Positions 31,411 through 40,925 are shown, counted from the first letter of the stretch. The stretch: 64,000 nt of DNA from UBA8190 sp003453695 (GCA_036796975.1 DAIRBY010000003.1:1-64000), one strand, 5' to 3'. Made by a program: numbers and translations. Notes: generated by a model from the letters alone, not told the origin.

Positions 31411-34125
31411 CCGTCTGTACAGTTCTAGCGTCTCTGGATGCACTGCATCGAGCGGCTCGATGTCGTCGGCGACGAGGCGGACCAGCTCCTGAAAGGTGGC
31501 TTCCACTCCGGCCGGATGACCGGCGGCGTCAGCCGCCCGTAGCAGGACTCGATAGAGTCGCTCGTCATAGGGGGAAATCTGCAGCCCCTGCCGGGCGGAC
31601 CACTCGGCTCCGGGTGCGTCTCCAGACTCGAGACACCAGTCGGCGTGACGAACGGCGAGGTCGACGACCACAGCTTCGATCGAGGCGACGACGCCCTCGA
31701 GCACTGTCCAGTCAGCCCCGCCGCGCAAGCCTTCGAACGGCCGACCCCGAATGAGTCGCAGTGCGGCGCGCCGATCGGTCGGCGTGTCCCGGGACGCCAG
31801 ACGTTGCAGCCTCGCCCAGTCGGTCGTGACTCCCGGCCCCACGGCGAGCCGGCCGTGGGAACGTGGCAGGTGGTCGACGCCGTTGGCCGAAACGCCAAGC
31901 GAACGCCGCGCCGCTGACGCTGTGGAGTGGAGGCTGGGCGCGGCCATGAGGCGGCCGGGCCACAGAGCCTCCGACCACCTGTCCGTGGTCGCCCCATCGG
32001 GATGCAGTGCCAAGTACACGACGAGTTCCATGGCGAATGCCCGCGTGAAGGGCCTGGCCACGCCGGCGACCTCGACCGGCCCGAGCACGCGAACTTCAAC
32101 CTCGAAGTCCTCGATGGCGCCGACAGCCGGCTCCCGACCCCCGTACGGCCCAACGGCTTCGGCGTCGGTCTCCGGTGTGGACGGCTGACAAAGCGGCACT
32201 CCTGTTGCATCGGTCGCTGTGTCGACAAGCGCGTCGACCCCGTCCAGCAGTCCGGCAGGGAGCTGTCGGGGCAGTATGGCCTCCTCGGAGTCTGAGTCGC
32301 CCGACGGCAGTGGCGACGAGTCGGCTGGGCCGTGCAGCACGAGCGGGCCGCCATCGGCCTCGATGTGCCAACGGGCCGGAGTGTCACCGGCAAAAAGGAC
32401 CACCACGCCACTGTCACCCTCGGACGCCAGCTCCGACAGGCGAGCGGAGGCGTCGGGCTCGGCGGCCACCACAGGCGGCAGGCCGACAACCACGAGAAGG
32501 TCCGAGCATTCGGCCGCCTGACCGAGACGGGCTTCGAGGGTTCCCACCGCACCGACCTGGGCAAGCAATGCGCGTTGTTCATCCAGCTTGCGACGAGCAA
32601 TCGTCACGGCGCCAGCCAACGACGGGACCTGCCGCACCCTCTCCAGGCCCTTGAGCTCGTTGGGGTGACCGACCACGATCACGTCGACGTTCTCCGCCCA
32701 GGACCCCGTGCCGAGCTCGACGATCATGCCTTGCAGGACCATCGCCGCGTCCGCACCGGTGACGCTGACCGAGCCAAGGCACTCCAGATTGATCAGAAGC
32801 TCTCCCGAAGGCTCTGCTCCCAAGGTGACGAGAGCGGGAAACGGAGGGTCCAGATCCGTGAGGCGCCGCAGGGTTGCCTCAGTCTGATGGGCGCGCCAGT
32901 CGCGGGGCAGTGCCCACGTGGCTCCGTCAACCTGTACGAACGGGAGCGGGAGACTCACCGTGGCGTCGCCGTTCAGTACGAACTCGAGCCGGTCGGTACG
33001 GCACCGGACAGCGGCGACCTTGGCGGCCGCCGGTGACAGCAGCTTGTCCACCACGAGCAGGCCGAAGAGCCGGATGCCGACCTCGAAATCGGACAGAAGA
33101 GCGGTGTCCGCACCGGATCGAAGCACGCCTTCGAGGTCGGCGAGTTCTTCGGCGGGCAACTTGATGCGTAGCCCGCGAGGCCGGCGACGTTGCTGCACCC
33201 GCCGAAGGCGGTCGAGAAGCACGACGACCGCGGCCCCGATGAGACCAAGGCCGATCGGCACTTCTTGCGACCTGTGAGGGCCGGTGGTCGTCTTCCCGTG
33301 CGTCTCCGCCCGGTCCACCGGACCTTCGGTGCGGGAGCGGTGCGACGGGGGCCCTGTGCCGTTGATGCGAGGCCTGCCCTCAGCTGCTTGTTGGGCCTGG
33401 GATCCTTCGGCGCCCTGGGGTACCGCGTCGGCGGAAGCAGGTCCCACATCGGCGGCGGTGGTCGCCAGGCCTGTGGCATCGGCGGGCAGGACGAGCGTCC
33501 ACCCCGGATAGATCCAGTGTGGATCACCGAAACTTGCCGGGCCCTCAGAACGCCCTTCGTTGAGGGCGGCGATCTCGGACCAACGGAGCGGATTCCCGAG
33601 GTAGCGGTCGGCAATGCCCCAGAGCGTGTCGTGAGCCTTCACGACATACGTCGGGAGCGCGTCCAGAGAGACGGGCGGCGTCGGCGGTTCGAGCTCCAAG
33701 GAAGGTGGATTGCCTTGCACCAACATCGTGCTCGACAGCACCACCGGGGTGCTGGCGGCGGCGATGCCTCGTCCCGGCAGGGGGGCGGACAGCACGATGG
33801 CCGCCATCAGCTTGGACAGGGCGGGCTGCAACGGTCCCAGGGCAGACGAATGGCGGCTGGTATGGAGGTGGATCCAGCTATGCGCCTCGGCGATGACTTC
33901 GTAGGTGAGGAAAGCCCAGAACACCCAGCCGGCAGCGAGGGCGAACTTCCCTGGCAGAGATGACGGAACGTATCCGATGCGAACATCCGTAGCGATGTGT
34001 CCCCATGAAGGCCACCGTGCCGGCAGGGGCGATCCGAAGGAGAAGAGAACGACGGGGAGCCCACCCACGAGCCCACACAGGAGCAGGGCCGACCCGACCC
34101 GCTTGCATGCCGACACCACCCGCAT
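31375..34125 (-). CDS. Membrane LysM protein with C-terminal BTAD domain
   Basis: 916 residues from ATG 34125, overlapping the TadG-like stop as TGATG. N-terminal membrane segments lie near residues 10-32, 60-80 and 100-120. A LysM domain follows at about 160-216 (YVVKAHDTLWGIADRYLG). A Pro/Gly/Ser/Thr-rich linker and another membrane segment (IGLGLIGAAVVVLLDRL, about 290) come next. A large soluble part ends in a winged-helix-like region and a bacterial transcriptional activator domain (BTAD, about 770-905: VRVLGPVEVAG, then PYDERLYRVLLRAADAAGHP). LysM binds peptidoglycan or chitin; BTAD is usually found in SARP regulators. It closes the Tad operon, so it may anchor or regulate the pilus. 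Function unknown. Confidence 0.8.
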   Translation of the reverse strand: MRVVSACKRVGSALLLCGLVGGLPVVLFSFGSPLPARWPSWGHIATDVRIGYVPSSLPGKFALAAGWVFWAFLTYEVIAEAHSWIHLHTSRHSSALGPLQPALSKLMAAIVLSAPLPGRGIAAASTPVVLSSTMLVQGNPPSLELEPPTPPVSLDALPTYVVKAHDTLWGIADRYLGNPLRWSEIAALNEGRSEGPASFGDPHWIYPGWTLVLPADATGLATTAADVGPASADAVPQGAEGSQAQQAAEGRPRINGTGPPSHRSRTEGPVDRAETHGKTTTGPHRSQEVPIGLGLIGAAVVVLLDRLRRVQQRRRPRGLRIKLPAEELADLEGVLRSGADTALLSDFEVGIRLFGLLVVDKLLSPAAAKVAAVRCRTDRLEFVLNGDATVSLPLPFVQVDGATWALPRDWRAHQTEATLRRLTDLDPPFPALVTLGAEPSGELLINLECLGSVSVTGADAAMVLQGMIVELGTGSWAENVDVIVVGHPNELKGLERVRQVPSLAGAVTIARRKLDEQRALLAQVGAVGTLEARLGQAAECSDLLVVVGLPPVVAAEPDASARLSELASEGDSGVVVLFAGDTPARWHIEADGGPLVLHGPADSSPLPSGDSDSEEAILPRQLPAGLLDGVDALVDTATDATGVPLCQPSTPETDAEAVGPYGGREPAVGAIEDFEVEVRVLGPVEVAGVARPFTRAFAMELVVYLALHPDGATTDRWSEALWPGRLMAAPSLHSTASAARRSLGVSANGVDHLPRSHGRLAVGPGVTTDWARLQRLASRDTPTDRRAALRLIRGRPFEGLRGGADWTVLEGVVASIEAVVVDLAVRHADWCLESGDAPGAEWSARQGLQISPYDERLYRVLLRAADAAGHPAGVEATFQELVRLVADDIEPLDAVHPETLELYRRLSRRTGARRGA

Positions 34126-34541
34126 CACTGTCCTCCCCCGTTGATTCCCTGTGTGGCAGTGGCGGTCGCCGTGCCCGAGACGGTGACCGGCCCGATTCCC
34201 AGAACGGAGAGCACAGCCAGGGCGTGCCGCAGTACCACCGTCACGGTCACAGTGTTCCCCGTCACGGAGACGTCCCCCGCCTGTCCGCTGGCGGCGAGGT
34301 ACCCGAGGGCCTCCACTCGGGCCTCGCCTGGGTCGAGGGCGACCTGGCCCGACGAGCGCAGAACGTTGAGATCGACGGCCTGCGCACCGGCACGAGCGGC
34401 CTCGAAGGCCGTGGCAATGGCTCTCTGATGCGCGGCAAGCACGCCGCCCCCGTCGACGACCAGCCCGGCCACGAGCAGCAGCGGCAGGGTGAGGACGACG
34501 ACGAAGACCGTCAGCTGTCCGGCCTCGTCCCGGTCGCTCAC
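34125..34541 (-). CDS. TadG-like pilus-assembly protein
   Basis: 138 residues from GTG 34541, overlapping the upstream stop as GTGA. It has a prepilin-like N-terminus (DEAGQLTVFVVVLTLP) and one long hydrophobic segment, then GGGVLAAHQRAIATAFEAAR, typical of the short N-terminal part of TadG (Flp pilus assembly) in actinobacteria. The long von Willebrand part is absent, so it is a short form. It is membrane-anchored with the C-terminal part outside. Confidence 0.75.
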   Translation of the reverse strand: MSDRDEAGQLTVFVVVLTLPLLLVAGLVVDGGGVLAAHQRAIATAFEAARAGAQAVDLNVLRSSGQVALDPGEARVEALGYLAASGQAGDVSVTGNTVTVTVVLRHALAVLSVLGIGPVTVSGTATATATQGINGGGQ

Positions 34542-34954
34542 GGCGATGCACTCCTGTAGAGGTCGATCGGCGCAGTCGCCGAGGCCGTCAGCCGCTCTGA
34601 TCCGGGCAGTCGAAGTAGCACCAGGCCGCTCAAGGACGCGGTGCACTGAAGCTGCACGGTGACCGACCCTCCAGGAATGAATCGACTTGTGTCCACCGAA
34701 GCTGCAAAGGGAGAACAGGTGACGCCGTCGCCGGCCAGGTCGTGGGACGCAGCGTCAGTGGCAGCCTGGCTTGCCGCTGAGGCCGTTGTGGCGATACTTG
34801 CGGAGCGGGCTGCGTCGGCCGCCGCCGCGTCGACCTGCTGGCGAGCGATCACCAGCCGACCAAGGGCCACCACGAAGAGCAGCAGAAGGACAAGCACGGG
34901 GGCGAGAATCGCCAACTCCACAGTGGCCGATCCGGACGCTGGTCGGCGCGTCAC
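34538..34954 (-). CDS. TadE-like pseudopilin
   Basis: 138 residues from GTG 34954, overlapping the upstream stop as GTGA. The N-terminal motif SGSATVELAILAPVLVLLLL has the Gly before the cleavage point and Glu at position five that mark TadE-type pseudopilins. A Cys-containing periplasmic part follows (Cys in VTCSPF and LQCTAS could form a disulfide). It helps assemble the Flp pilus. A prepilin peptidase is not in the window. Confidence 0.8.
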   Translation of the reverse strand: MTRRPASGSATVELAILAPVLVLLLLFVVALGRLVIARQQVDAAAADAARSASIATTASAASQAATDAASHDLAGDGVTCSPFAASVDTSRFIPGGSVTVQLQCTASLSGLVLLRLPGSERLTASATAPIDLYRSASP

Positions 34955-35319
34955 GGCCGGAACTCCTCCGTGGGTTCGCTGGCCGTGGCACTGACCGACA
35001 GGGAGAATCCGGGGAGGATCGATTCGGCACGTCCGCTGACCGTCACCTGCGCACGGCTGCTGGTCCGTGCCGCGGAGACTGACGTCGCCCCCAGAACCGG
35101 GCCGGCCAACTGATCCAAGTCTGCTCGGGCCCTCGCCTCTCCCGACGCCGCGGTGCCCCCCACGACCGCCGCCCATCGAGCACCGTCTTGCGCGGCATCC
35201 GACGCGATGGAACGCCCGATGAACCACAGCGCTCCCTGGACGATGAGCAGGACGAGGAGCATGGCGACCGGGAACACGATGACCAGTTCGGTCTGGCCCC
35301 GTTCATCCGGAACTCGCAT
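34951..35319 (-). CDS. TadE-like pseudopilin
   Basis: 122 residues from ATG 35319. It starts MRVPDERGQTELVIVFPVAM, a prepilin-like signal with Gly then a Glu at position four of the hydrophobic start, and continues with an Ala-rich stretch. It is a second TadE-type pseudopilin of the operon and is only loosely similar to its downstream neighbour. Location: inner membrane with an external C-terminal part. Confidence 0.78.
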   Translation of the reverse strand: MRVPDERGQTELVIVFPVAMLLVLLIVQGALWFIGRSIASDAAQDGARWAAVVGGTAASGEARARADLDQLAGPVLGATSVSAARTSSRAQVTVSGRAESILPGFSLSVSATASEPTEEFRP

Positions 35320-35334
35320 GGCGAGATCTCGAAC

Positions 35335-35541
35335 TCAGTTGCCGTTGCCGTTCAAGTCGATCGAATTCGCCTTGGACAGGACCTTCGTCGTAATGATGAT
35401 TCCGACTGCCAGGGCCAGAGCCGCCAGCAACGCGGTCATGATCACGACCTGTGTCGTGTATCCCTCTTCCTCCACAGCGGCGCGGTGCTGGAGGTACAGC
35501 ACTCTCATCCATTGCCACAGGTACAGCTCTGTCGTTCCCAT
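35335..35541 (-). CDS. Flp-type pilin-like small protein
   Basis: 68 residues from ATG 35541, with AAAGGAAGCAGC upstream. The hydrophobic core TTQVVIMTALLAALALAVG follows an acidic EEEGY, which fits a type IVb prepilin cleavage region although the usual Gly-(x)4-Glu-Tyr order is altered. A KVLSKANSI tail follows, common to small actinobacterial Tad proteins. It is probably the major Flp subunit or a minor pilin. Confidence 0.7.
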   Translation of the reverse strand: MGTTELYLWQWMRVLYLQHRAAVEEEGYTTQVVIMTALLAALALAVGIIITTKVLSKANSIDLNGNGN

Positions 35542-35594
35542 GTGCTGCTTCCTTTCTCAGTGTTCGCCTGTCGGTGTTCGCCGCGTGCCAGCCC

Positions 35595-36479
35595 TTACAG
35601 CTGCGTTGTGATCTGGACGACGGCGGGGTATCCGATGAGCACGATGAAGCCGAGGACGAGGAGGACGACGGGCACCGACATTCGCTCCGTCTCGGACTCA
35701 GCCGCCGCCCGGGCTTCGGCCAACCCGCGGGCACGAAGCGCCCTCGCACGTGCCGCCAGCGAGCCTCGTACCTTCGCCCCCGAGGCGCCAGCCAACCGAA
35801 TCGAGGCGGCGACTCCCGAGAGCTCTGTGAGTGCCCGTTCGCTTCCGAGTTCGTCGAGCGCGTCCCAAGGCGGTATCCCTCTGAGACGAGCCCCGTCCAA
35901 AGCGCCCCGCAGGGCCTCGAACGCCGATCCGGATCCCGTCTGTGCCGCCACAGAAAGGGCACTCTCAACACCCCGTCCCGCCGCCATCGCCACCACGACG
36001 AGGTCGAGGTACGCCGACAAGGCGAACGAGAAGGCCTCGCGTCGGCGAGCAGCCTCAGCGTGCAGGGACATCGGCTGGGCCAGGCTCGCAATCGGCCCGA
36101 CGACAACCGAGATGGCAAGCGGGATCCCCCACGGGATGGCGACTCCCGACACGGCAGAAACGACCAGGACGGCGGGACCGAGCGAAAGACCCAGCAACCC
36201 AACGATGAGGCTGGTCGAGAACAGCCAGAGTTCGTCCCGACCGGTGATGGCAAGATCCGCCCGGAGGCCGGGACCGAGCAGGCGATGCGCCCCGAAGTGG
36301 CGAGCCAGGTTGCCCAAGGCCCGGTGGCGCACCACTTCCGACACCAGTTCGTCCCCTCGATCGGGGCGGTGCAATCGAACGAGCGCCGCCCGCAGTGGCG
36401 GAGGCGATGGCGAGAGGGAGAAGACCGTGACCGCCACGCCGACGCCCACAGACAGACCCAGGGCAAGCACGAGCACCAA
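35595..36479 (-). CDS. tadC: TadC-like pilus inner-membrane platform protein
   Basis: 294 residues from ATG 36479. A type II secretion F domain occupies about residues 150-270 (AYLDLVVVAMAAGRGVESAL). Hydrophobic segments are at 1-20, 95-120, 120-140 and the C-terminus. With TadB it forms the membrane platform for the Tad/Flp pilus motor. It follows TadB by 6 bp. Confidence 0.82.
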   Translation of the reverse strand: MVLVLALGLSVGVGVAVTVFSLSPSPPPLRAALVRLHRPDRGDELVSEVVRHRALGNLARHFGAHRLLGPGLRADLAITGRDELWLFSTSLIVGLLGLSLGPAVLVVSAVSGVAIPWGIPLAISVVVGPIASLAQPMSLHAEAARRREAFSFALSAYLDLVVVAMAAGRGVESALSVAAQTGSGSAFEALRGALDGARLRGIPPWDALDELGSERALTELSGVAASIRLAGASGAKVRGSLAARARALRARGLAEARAAAESETERMSVPVVLLVLGFIVLIGYPAVVQITTQL

Positions 36480-36485
36480 CTCAGG

Positions 36486-37322
36486 TCACCTGCCCGCTTC
36501 ACGGTAAAGGATGCGGTCGACAGGCCGCTCTCTTGCCATCCGGTGCAGAACGGCAACACCTGCCCCGTAACAGGCAAGGACCAGTGCGAGCACCAGTTGG
36601 CCCTTCGCCGTCGAATAGGGTCGCAGGTAGCCGTGGCCAACGGTCAGGAGGCCGACCAGGGTGAAGAGTGCGATCGCCGTAATGGTGCGTACGGCCGTCC
36701 GCGTCCTCGCCCTCGAGGCATCGACATGCCGCCGCATGATGGCGTCGTCGCGCGCAGAGGAAGCGATGGTCGACAGCACCTCTCCGAGGTCCTGGGCGTC
36801 ACCCGAAGCCGCGAGCACGAGAGCCGTCACGACCAGGTCGGCGGTTGGATCTGCCAAGTCGCTGGCAAGCTGACGGAGGACGTCCGGTAGCGGCTCTCTG
36901 GCCGCAGCCATGGCCGCCCGCTCGATGCCTGGACGTATCGTGGGGGGCGCCAAAGGGGCGGTGGCGACGATCGCATGCTGGAGACCTGCCGCTGCCGCCA
37001 TCGTGTCCCGAAGCTGCTCGGTCCACACGGCAATGGCTTCCGTCATCTCGATCGGCGCGTGACGGGCGCCTTGGGGCGACACCAGCTCCATCAAGAAGAA
37101 GCCCATGGTTGCCCCCCCGAGGGCCGCCACAGGCCATCCAGTTGCCACACCGAGAAGCACCGCTCCAGCGCAGGCGAGGCCGAAGCGCGCCAACAGTTCG
37201 TAGGGAGTGTTCGAGGGGAACCTGCGACGGGCACGCTCTGCGGAGGGCGGGCGGAGGCCGCTGACGGCAAGGGTTACTGCCAGCACCAGTCCTGCTCCGG
37301 CGCACCATGCCACGACGGACAT
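36486..37322 (-). CDS. tadB: TadB-like pilus inner-membrane platform protein
   Basis: 278 residues from ATG 37322, overlapping the ATPase stop as TGATG. It has N-terminal hydrophobic segments (residues 4-22 and 48-80), a T2SF cytoplasmic helical domain (EAIAVWTEQLRDTMAAAAGL) and two C-terminal segments. The T2SF helices contain LASDLADPTADLVV and LGEVLSTIASSARDD, usual for TadB. It partners TadC and the CpaF-type ATPase. Confidence 0.84.
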   Translation of the reverse strand: MSVVAWCAGAGLVLAVTLAVSGLRPPSAERARRRFPSNTPYELLARFGLACAGAVLLGVATGWPVAALGGATMGFFLMELVSPQGARHAPIEMTEAIAVWTEQLRDTMAAAAGLQHAIVATAPLAPPTIRPGIERAAMAAAREPLPDVLRQLASDLADPTADLVVTALVLAASGDAQDLGEVLSTIASSARDDAIMRRHVDASRARTRTAVRTITAIALFTLVGLLTVGHGYLRPYSTAKGQLVLALVLACYGAGVAVLHRMARERPVDRILYREAGR

Positions 37323-38674
37323 CAGGCGCCGTCCCGGTATCCCGCCTTTGCACAGGCGCCGCGCAGGTGTTCCGTCAAGGAGACGGCTGTTCGTCTAGCG
37401 ACCCCATCGGGACCAGGAGCCCAGATCTCGTTGGTAGTCACCTGACGACCGTCAAATCCCGTCACCTCGCGTACGCTCTGCACGACCCGCCGTCCGCGGC
37501 CGTCGCGCGCCAGGAAGAGCACGAGATCGAGGGCTTGGGAGGCCAGCGCATAGGTATGGGCCATGTCGAGACGCTCTGGAGATTGAACGGCGAGAAGGGC
37601 GAGCTTGGCCAGCGCGTCGGCCGAGGAGTTGGCATGCACCGTGCACATCGATCCGGAGGCTCCCGAGTGCATGGCGTTGAGCATCGGAATGACCTCGGAA
37701 CCGAGTACTTCTCCCACGGCAAGTCGAGAGGCCGCCATGCGCATGGCCCAACGGACGAGATCAGCGCAGTTGACAGTGCCGACGCCTTCCACATTGGCTT
37801 CTCTCGCTTCGAGAGCAATCAGATCGTGATGCCGCTCCGGGAAGCGGTCCAGCGCCAACTCATAGTCGGTCTCCACGGTCACGATGCGCTCGTCTGGATC
37901 AGCTTCAGCCAGTAACGCTCGAAGAAGGGTTGTCTTTCCTGAGCCCATCCCGCCGGCAACGAGGATGTTCTGCCGAGACCGAGCCGCCGCCGCCAAGAAG
38001 GCCCCGAGCGACTCCGTCAATGTGGACAGCGCAACGAGGTCCCCGATCGTGACATCCAGGAGGCGGTGGCGACGAATGAACAGATGAGGGCGTCGAGTCA
38101 CCCAGGCCACGGCGAATAGCCGGCTTCCGTCCCTCAGCTGCTGATTGAGCTGCGGGTGGGCGAAATCGAATCGTCGCTCGGTGATGCCTTCGTTCCGACC
38201 GACTGCTCGAATCAAGTCGATCAGCTCGTCGTCGGAGCGAGCGACGGCCTGCGCCCGTCCCTTCGAGCCATCGGCCAGGTCCAGGAGGACGGGCTCGCAT
38301 CCGACGACGTGGATGTCCGTGATCGACGGGTCCTCGAGGAGGGGCTCAAGGCGACCAAGCCCGAACAATTCGGCGCGGACCGACGCCGCCAGGGCCGCTT
38401 CCACCTCGACAGACAGAGGCATCTCCGCCTTTGCCAACCGATCTCGAGCGAGGCGCTCAAGGGCCCGGGCGACGAGTTCGCTGGCGAGGGCTTCCCGGTC
38501 CCGCCTCGCCAAACCGTTCGGTGCCTTGCTCGACAGTGCTTGAGCCACCTCCTTCCTGATCTCTGCAACGAGACTCGGGTCCACGGCGTCATGTGGCTGA
38601 CCGTTGGCCGGCTCTGCATGCCCTCGGCCGTCGGCGTCGAGCACCGGAGGCACGTCAAGGTCCTGAAGAGTCAT
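37322..38674 (-). CDS. cpaF: CpaF/TadA pilus-assembly ATPase
   Basis: 450 residues from ATG 38674, overlapping the CpaE-like stop as ATGA. The secretion ATPase core is clear: LEDPSITDIHV, Walker A GGMGSGKTT (about residue 240), an Asp box near VTVETDYELAL, and the Walker B region RMAASRLAVGEVLG with the His-box TVHANS. It powers pilus extension (and possibly retraction). The N-terminal 90 residues are the usual variable docking region. Confidence 0.9.
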   Translation of the reverse strand: MTLQDLDVPPVLDADGRGHAEPANGQPHDAVDPSLVAEIRKEVAQALSSKAPNGLARRDREALASELVARALERLARDRLAKAEMPLSVEVEAALAASVRAELFGLGRLEPLLEDPSITDIHVVGCEPVLLDLADGSKGRAQAVARSDDELIDLIRAVGRNEGITERRFDFAHPQLNQQLRDGSRLFAVAWVTRRPHLFIRRHRLLDVTIGDLVALSTLTESLGAFLAAAARSRQNILVAGGMGSGKTTLLRALLAEADPDERIVTVETDYELALDRFPERHHDLIALEAREANVEGVGTVNCADLVRWAMRMAASRLAVGEVLGSEVIPMLNAMHSGASGSMCTVHANSSADALAKLALLAVQSPERLDMAHTYALASQALDLVLFLARDGRGRRVVQSVREVTGFDGRQVTTNEIWAPGPDGVARRTAVSLTEHLRGACAKAGYRDGA

Positions 38675-39450
38675 GTCGCGGCCTCTGCGAGGGGAGATAC
38701 ACCGGACAACGGTCTTTCGGCAGGCTTCGCCGTGTGGGCCTCAGCCGTGGTGCGCAGACGGGCAAGTTGCTCCGTGACCTCCGCTACGGCGCGCACGAGC
38801 GGCCGCCGCACCTGCGATCGCGCTTTCCGGTGCCACACCGCCTGCGCGCCTGCCGGGTCTTTGGGAACGTGGCCGACATGAGGAATGGCGAGAACGCGAC
38901 TCAGCTCCGCACCCTCGTATGGACCTTCACCGACCGTTATCAGGTGGCACCGCTGGCGGAGATCCTCGAGCTCGAGGAGGCGCACCGCCAGAGCGTCAGC
39001 TCCTTCAAGACTGGGCGCCGCCAAGAACAGAACGGCTTGGGATGCTTGCGCCAACGCCAGTGCTGGGGACTCGGAATCGAGCCGACCGAGGTCGACAAGA
39101 GCGGTGACCCCTGGCGCTGTCGCCAGCGCGTCACCGATCCTTCTCGAAGCCGAAAGCAGGGCCGCCCGGACATGGCTGGGTGAGCTCGGCGCCACAACGA
39201 AGGACAGATCGTCGGCCGACTGCGTGTGGTCTTGGATCAAGGGATCCGAGAGTTCGTGACGACCCGCAGCGGCGAGCGTGCCCAGCCCGGGCTCTTGGCC
39301 GAACCCAAGGCGAGCGGCGAGCACCCCGCCGTCGGGATCAGCCTCGATCACCAGGACGGTGGACGTTCTCGACCAAACCCTGGCGAGCGCCATGCAAAGC
39401 GTCGTGGCACCGAGGGCGCCTTTGGTTCCTGCCACGGCGACGATGGTCAT
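38671..39450 (-). CDS. cpaE: CpaE-like ParA/MinD ATPase of the Tad system
   Basis: 259 residues from ATG 39450, overlapping the CpaB-like stop as ATGA. The deviant Walker A is GTKGALGATT: the signature Lys at its start is present, but the Lys of GKT is Ala, as in many CpaE proteins. LVIEADPDGG is the second nucleotide motif. CpaE helps place the pilus machine at a cell site. The N-terminal receiver-like domain of some CpaE proteins is absent. Confidence 0.8.
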   Translation of the reverse strand: MTIVAVAGTKGALGATTLCMALARVWSRTSTVLVIEADPDGGVLAARLGFGQEPGLGTLAAAGRHELSDPLIQDHTQSADDLSFVVAPSSPSHVRAALLSASRRIGDALATAPGVTALVDLGRLDSESPALALAQASQAVLFLAAPSLEGADALAVRLLELEDLRQRCHLITVGEGPYEGAELSRVLAIPHVGHVPKDPAGAQAVWHRKARSQVRRPLVRAVAEVTEQLARLRTTAEAHTAKPAERPLSGVSPLAEAAT

Positions 39451-40151
39451 GGCAAGGTGGCCTTCGGCCCCAGCCCGGCGAGTGAGAGCTGACCAGTGGA
39501 GCTTGCATCGACGACACTGACGACGTCACTGGTCGAGACAACCAGGGTTACGGCGGTATCACCGGTGGGCGAGTCCGTGGGTGGTGGAGACACGGACAGG
39601 ACCCTCCCTTGCGTGAGCACCGAGGTCGTGGCAGAGCTCGAACCACCCGGAACTTGCGAGGGCCCGGCGATCTCGATGACGAGAACCGTGTCACCCGGCT
39701 CGAGACCAGCCGGCAACTGACTCGGCTTCAAGTCCAGTCCCACCGAGGCATCCCCCGCGCCGACGACAGGACCCGACGTGAGGTCTGCCGGTGTGAGCAG
39801 AGTGCCAGGTACGAGCGCCACCGCTGCACGACGGCCCACGACGAGCCCTGCTTCGTCGGCCGGTATCGGCGACAAGGCCGAATCCGACGTCACGCGAACA
39901 GTGGTCAGGTCCGAAGGGGTGACCACTTGACCCGGCGCCACGGTCCTCGAAACTGCCAGGAAGGGGTGCCTGGACCCTGCCGAATCGTAGAGGAGGACGA
40001 ACAAGGCGCCACAGACGACAGCAAGAGCCGCCGCCGCTCCCAGCCGGGGCCAATTTCGACGCCGAGAGGTTCGCCCCGGCGCCAGGTCGTCGATCAGATT
40101 GGGAGCAGCCGGCCGCCCGTTCCCGGATATCCGCACAGCTGTTGTTGGCAT
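39447..40151 (-). CDS. cpaB: CpaB/RcpC-like SAF-domain protein
   Basis: 234 residues from ATG 40151, with GGAGG four bases upstream. A cytoplasmic basic stretch, one membrane segment (LGAAAALAVVCGALFVLLY) and a SAF domain (residues 62-130) match CpaB/RcpC. The C-terminal part is Ser/Thr/Pro-rich. In other Tad systems this protein supports pilus assembly at the outer layer; in a single-membrane actinobacterium it is probably exposed outside the membrane. It is the first gene of the Tad operon, all on the minus strand to 31375. Confidence 0.8.
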   Translation of the reverse strand: MPTTAVRISGNGRPAAPNLIDDLAPGRTSRRRNWPRLGAAAALAVVCGALFVLLYDSAGSRHPFLAVSRTVAPGQVVTPSDLTTVRVTSDSALSPIPADEAGLVVGRRAAVALVPGTLLTPADLTSGPVVGAGDASVGLDLKPSQLPAGLEPGDTVLVIEIAGPSQVPGGSSSATTSVLTQGRVLSVSPPPTDSPTGDTAVTLVVSTSDVVSVVDASSTGQLSLAGLGPKATLP

Positions 40152-40925
40152 CCAACCTCCAAGTCCCGGCCCACTACGCGAGCTCGAGATCGGCCATCGT
40201 GGCGTCCAGCACCAGGGCAGCAGCCCTGTTGCAAGCTGAACCGGCCCTGGGGAAGGCGGTGTCGGCCACGCGCCAGCCAGCCCTGATCGGCGCGTTGGCC
40301 TTCGTCACGGTTGCGACGCGGTCGGCTGCGGTTGGGCTACAGAGCAAGAGCAGGCCGCCACGAAGGCGGTGGAAGGAAGCAGGAGAACGAGCGCTCACCC
40401 GCCGAGGCAGGGGAACTTCGCTCGTCCGGGAAGCAGCACAGGCTGCCGATGGTGTCACGCGACACCTCCTGGCCGTGCCCATAGCCGCCCTAGGACTACG
40501 CCCTCGTCTTCTCCTCCATTTTCTGTGCCCCCCGGCAATCGTCGAACGTGTTGGCCGCACCACCTCCGGTATCCGCGACCGACGTCTTCCGCACACGTCA
40601 TCACCCTGCACGTCCCGCGTCAAGAGCTTTTTGGCGCACCGCTCCGCGGCTTGCGCGTGCGCGAACAACGCACGTCAGAACGGTCCCGCTGATATCCGAA
40701 CCAACGGGGTCAGGATTCGGTGACGCCACCGTCAGGCGCCGGTGACCGGAGCCGGCACGACCCTTCCCGGTGGGCCCGGAGGAGGGGCGGCGGTGAGGCG
40801 GACCACGTGGCGAGTGTCACGCACTGACCTTGCTGCCAGCCTTGCTCTTCTCACATCCCCGCCTTGCAGAACGCCTTGCACCCAGGTCCAACCGACGGGA
40901 CCGCCCGTGCTCATACACTCGAGAC
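40152..40925. other. Intergenic region upstream of the Tad operon
   Basis: This 774-bp stretch has no gene I can support. A minus-strand frame ends at 40174 and could begin at GTG 40398, giving 74 residues with RGGLLLLCSPTAA as a possible lipoprotein-like signal. It has weak codon evidence and no family. The region must contain the Tad operon promoter and that of the SRAP gene. Confidence 0.4.

Noticed and set aside
40174..40668. Minus-strand ORF of 164 codons upstream of the Tad operon
   Set aside because: The N-terminal half is Arg-rich and unlikely to be real; only a possible 74-residue tail from GTG 40398 has a hydrophobic stretch, and it has no family or ribosome site.
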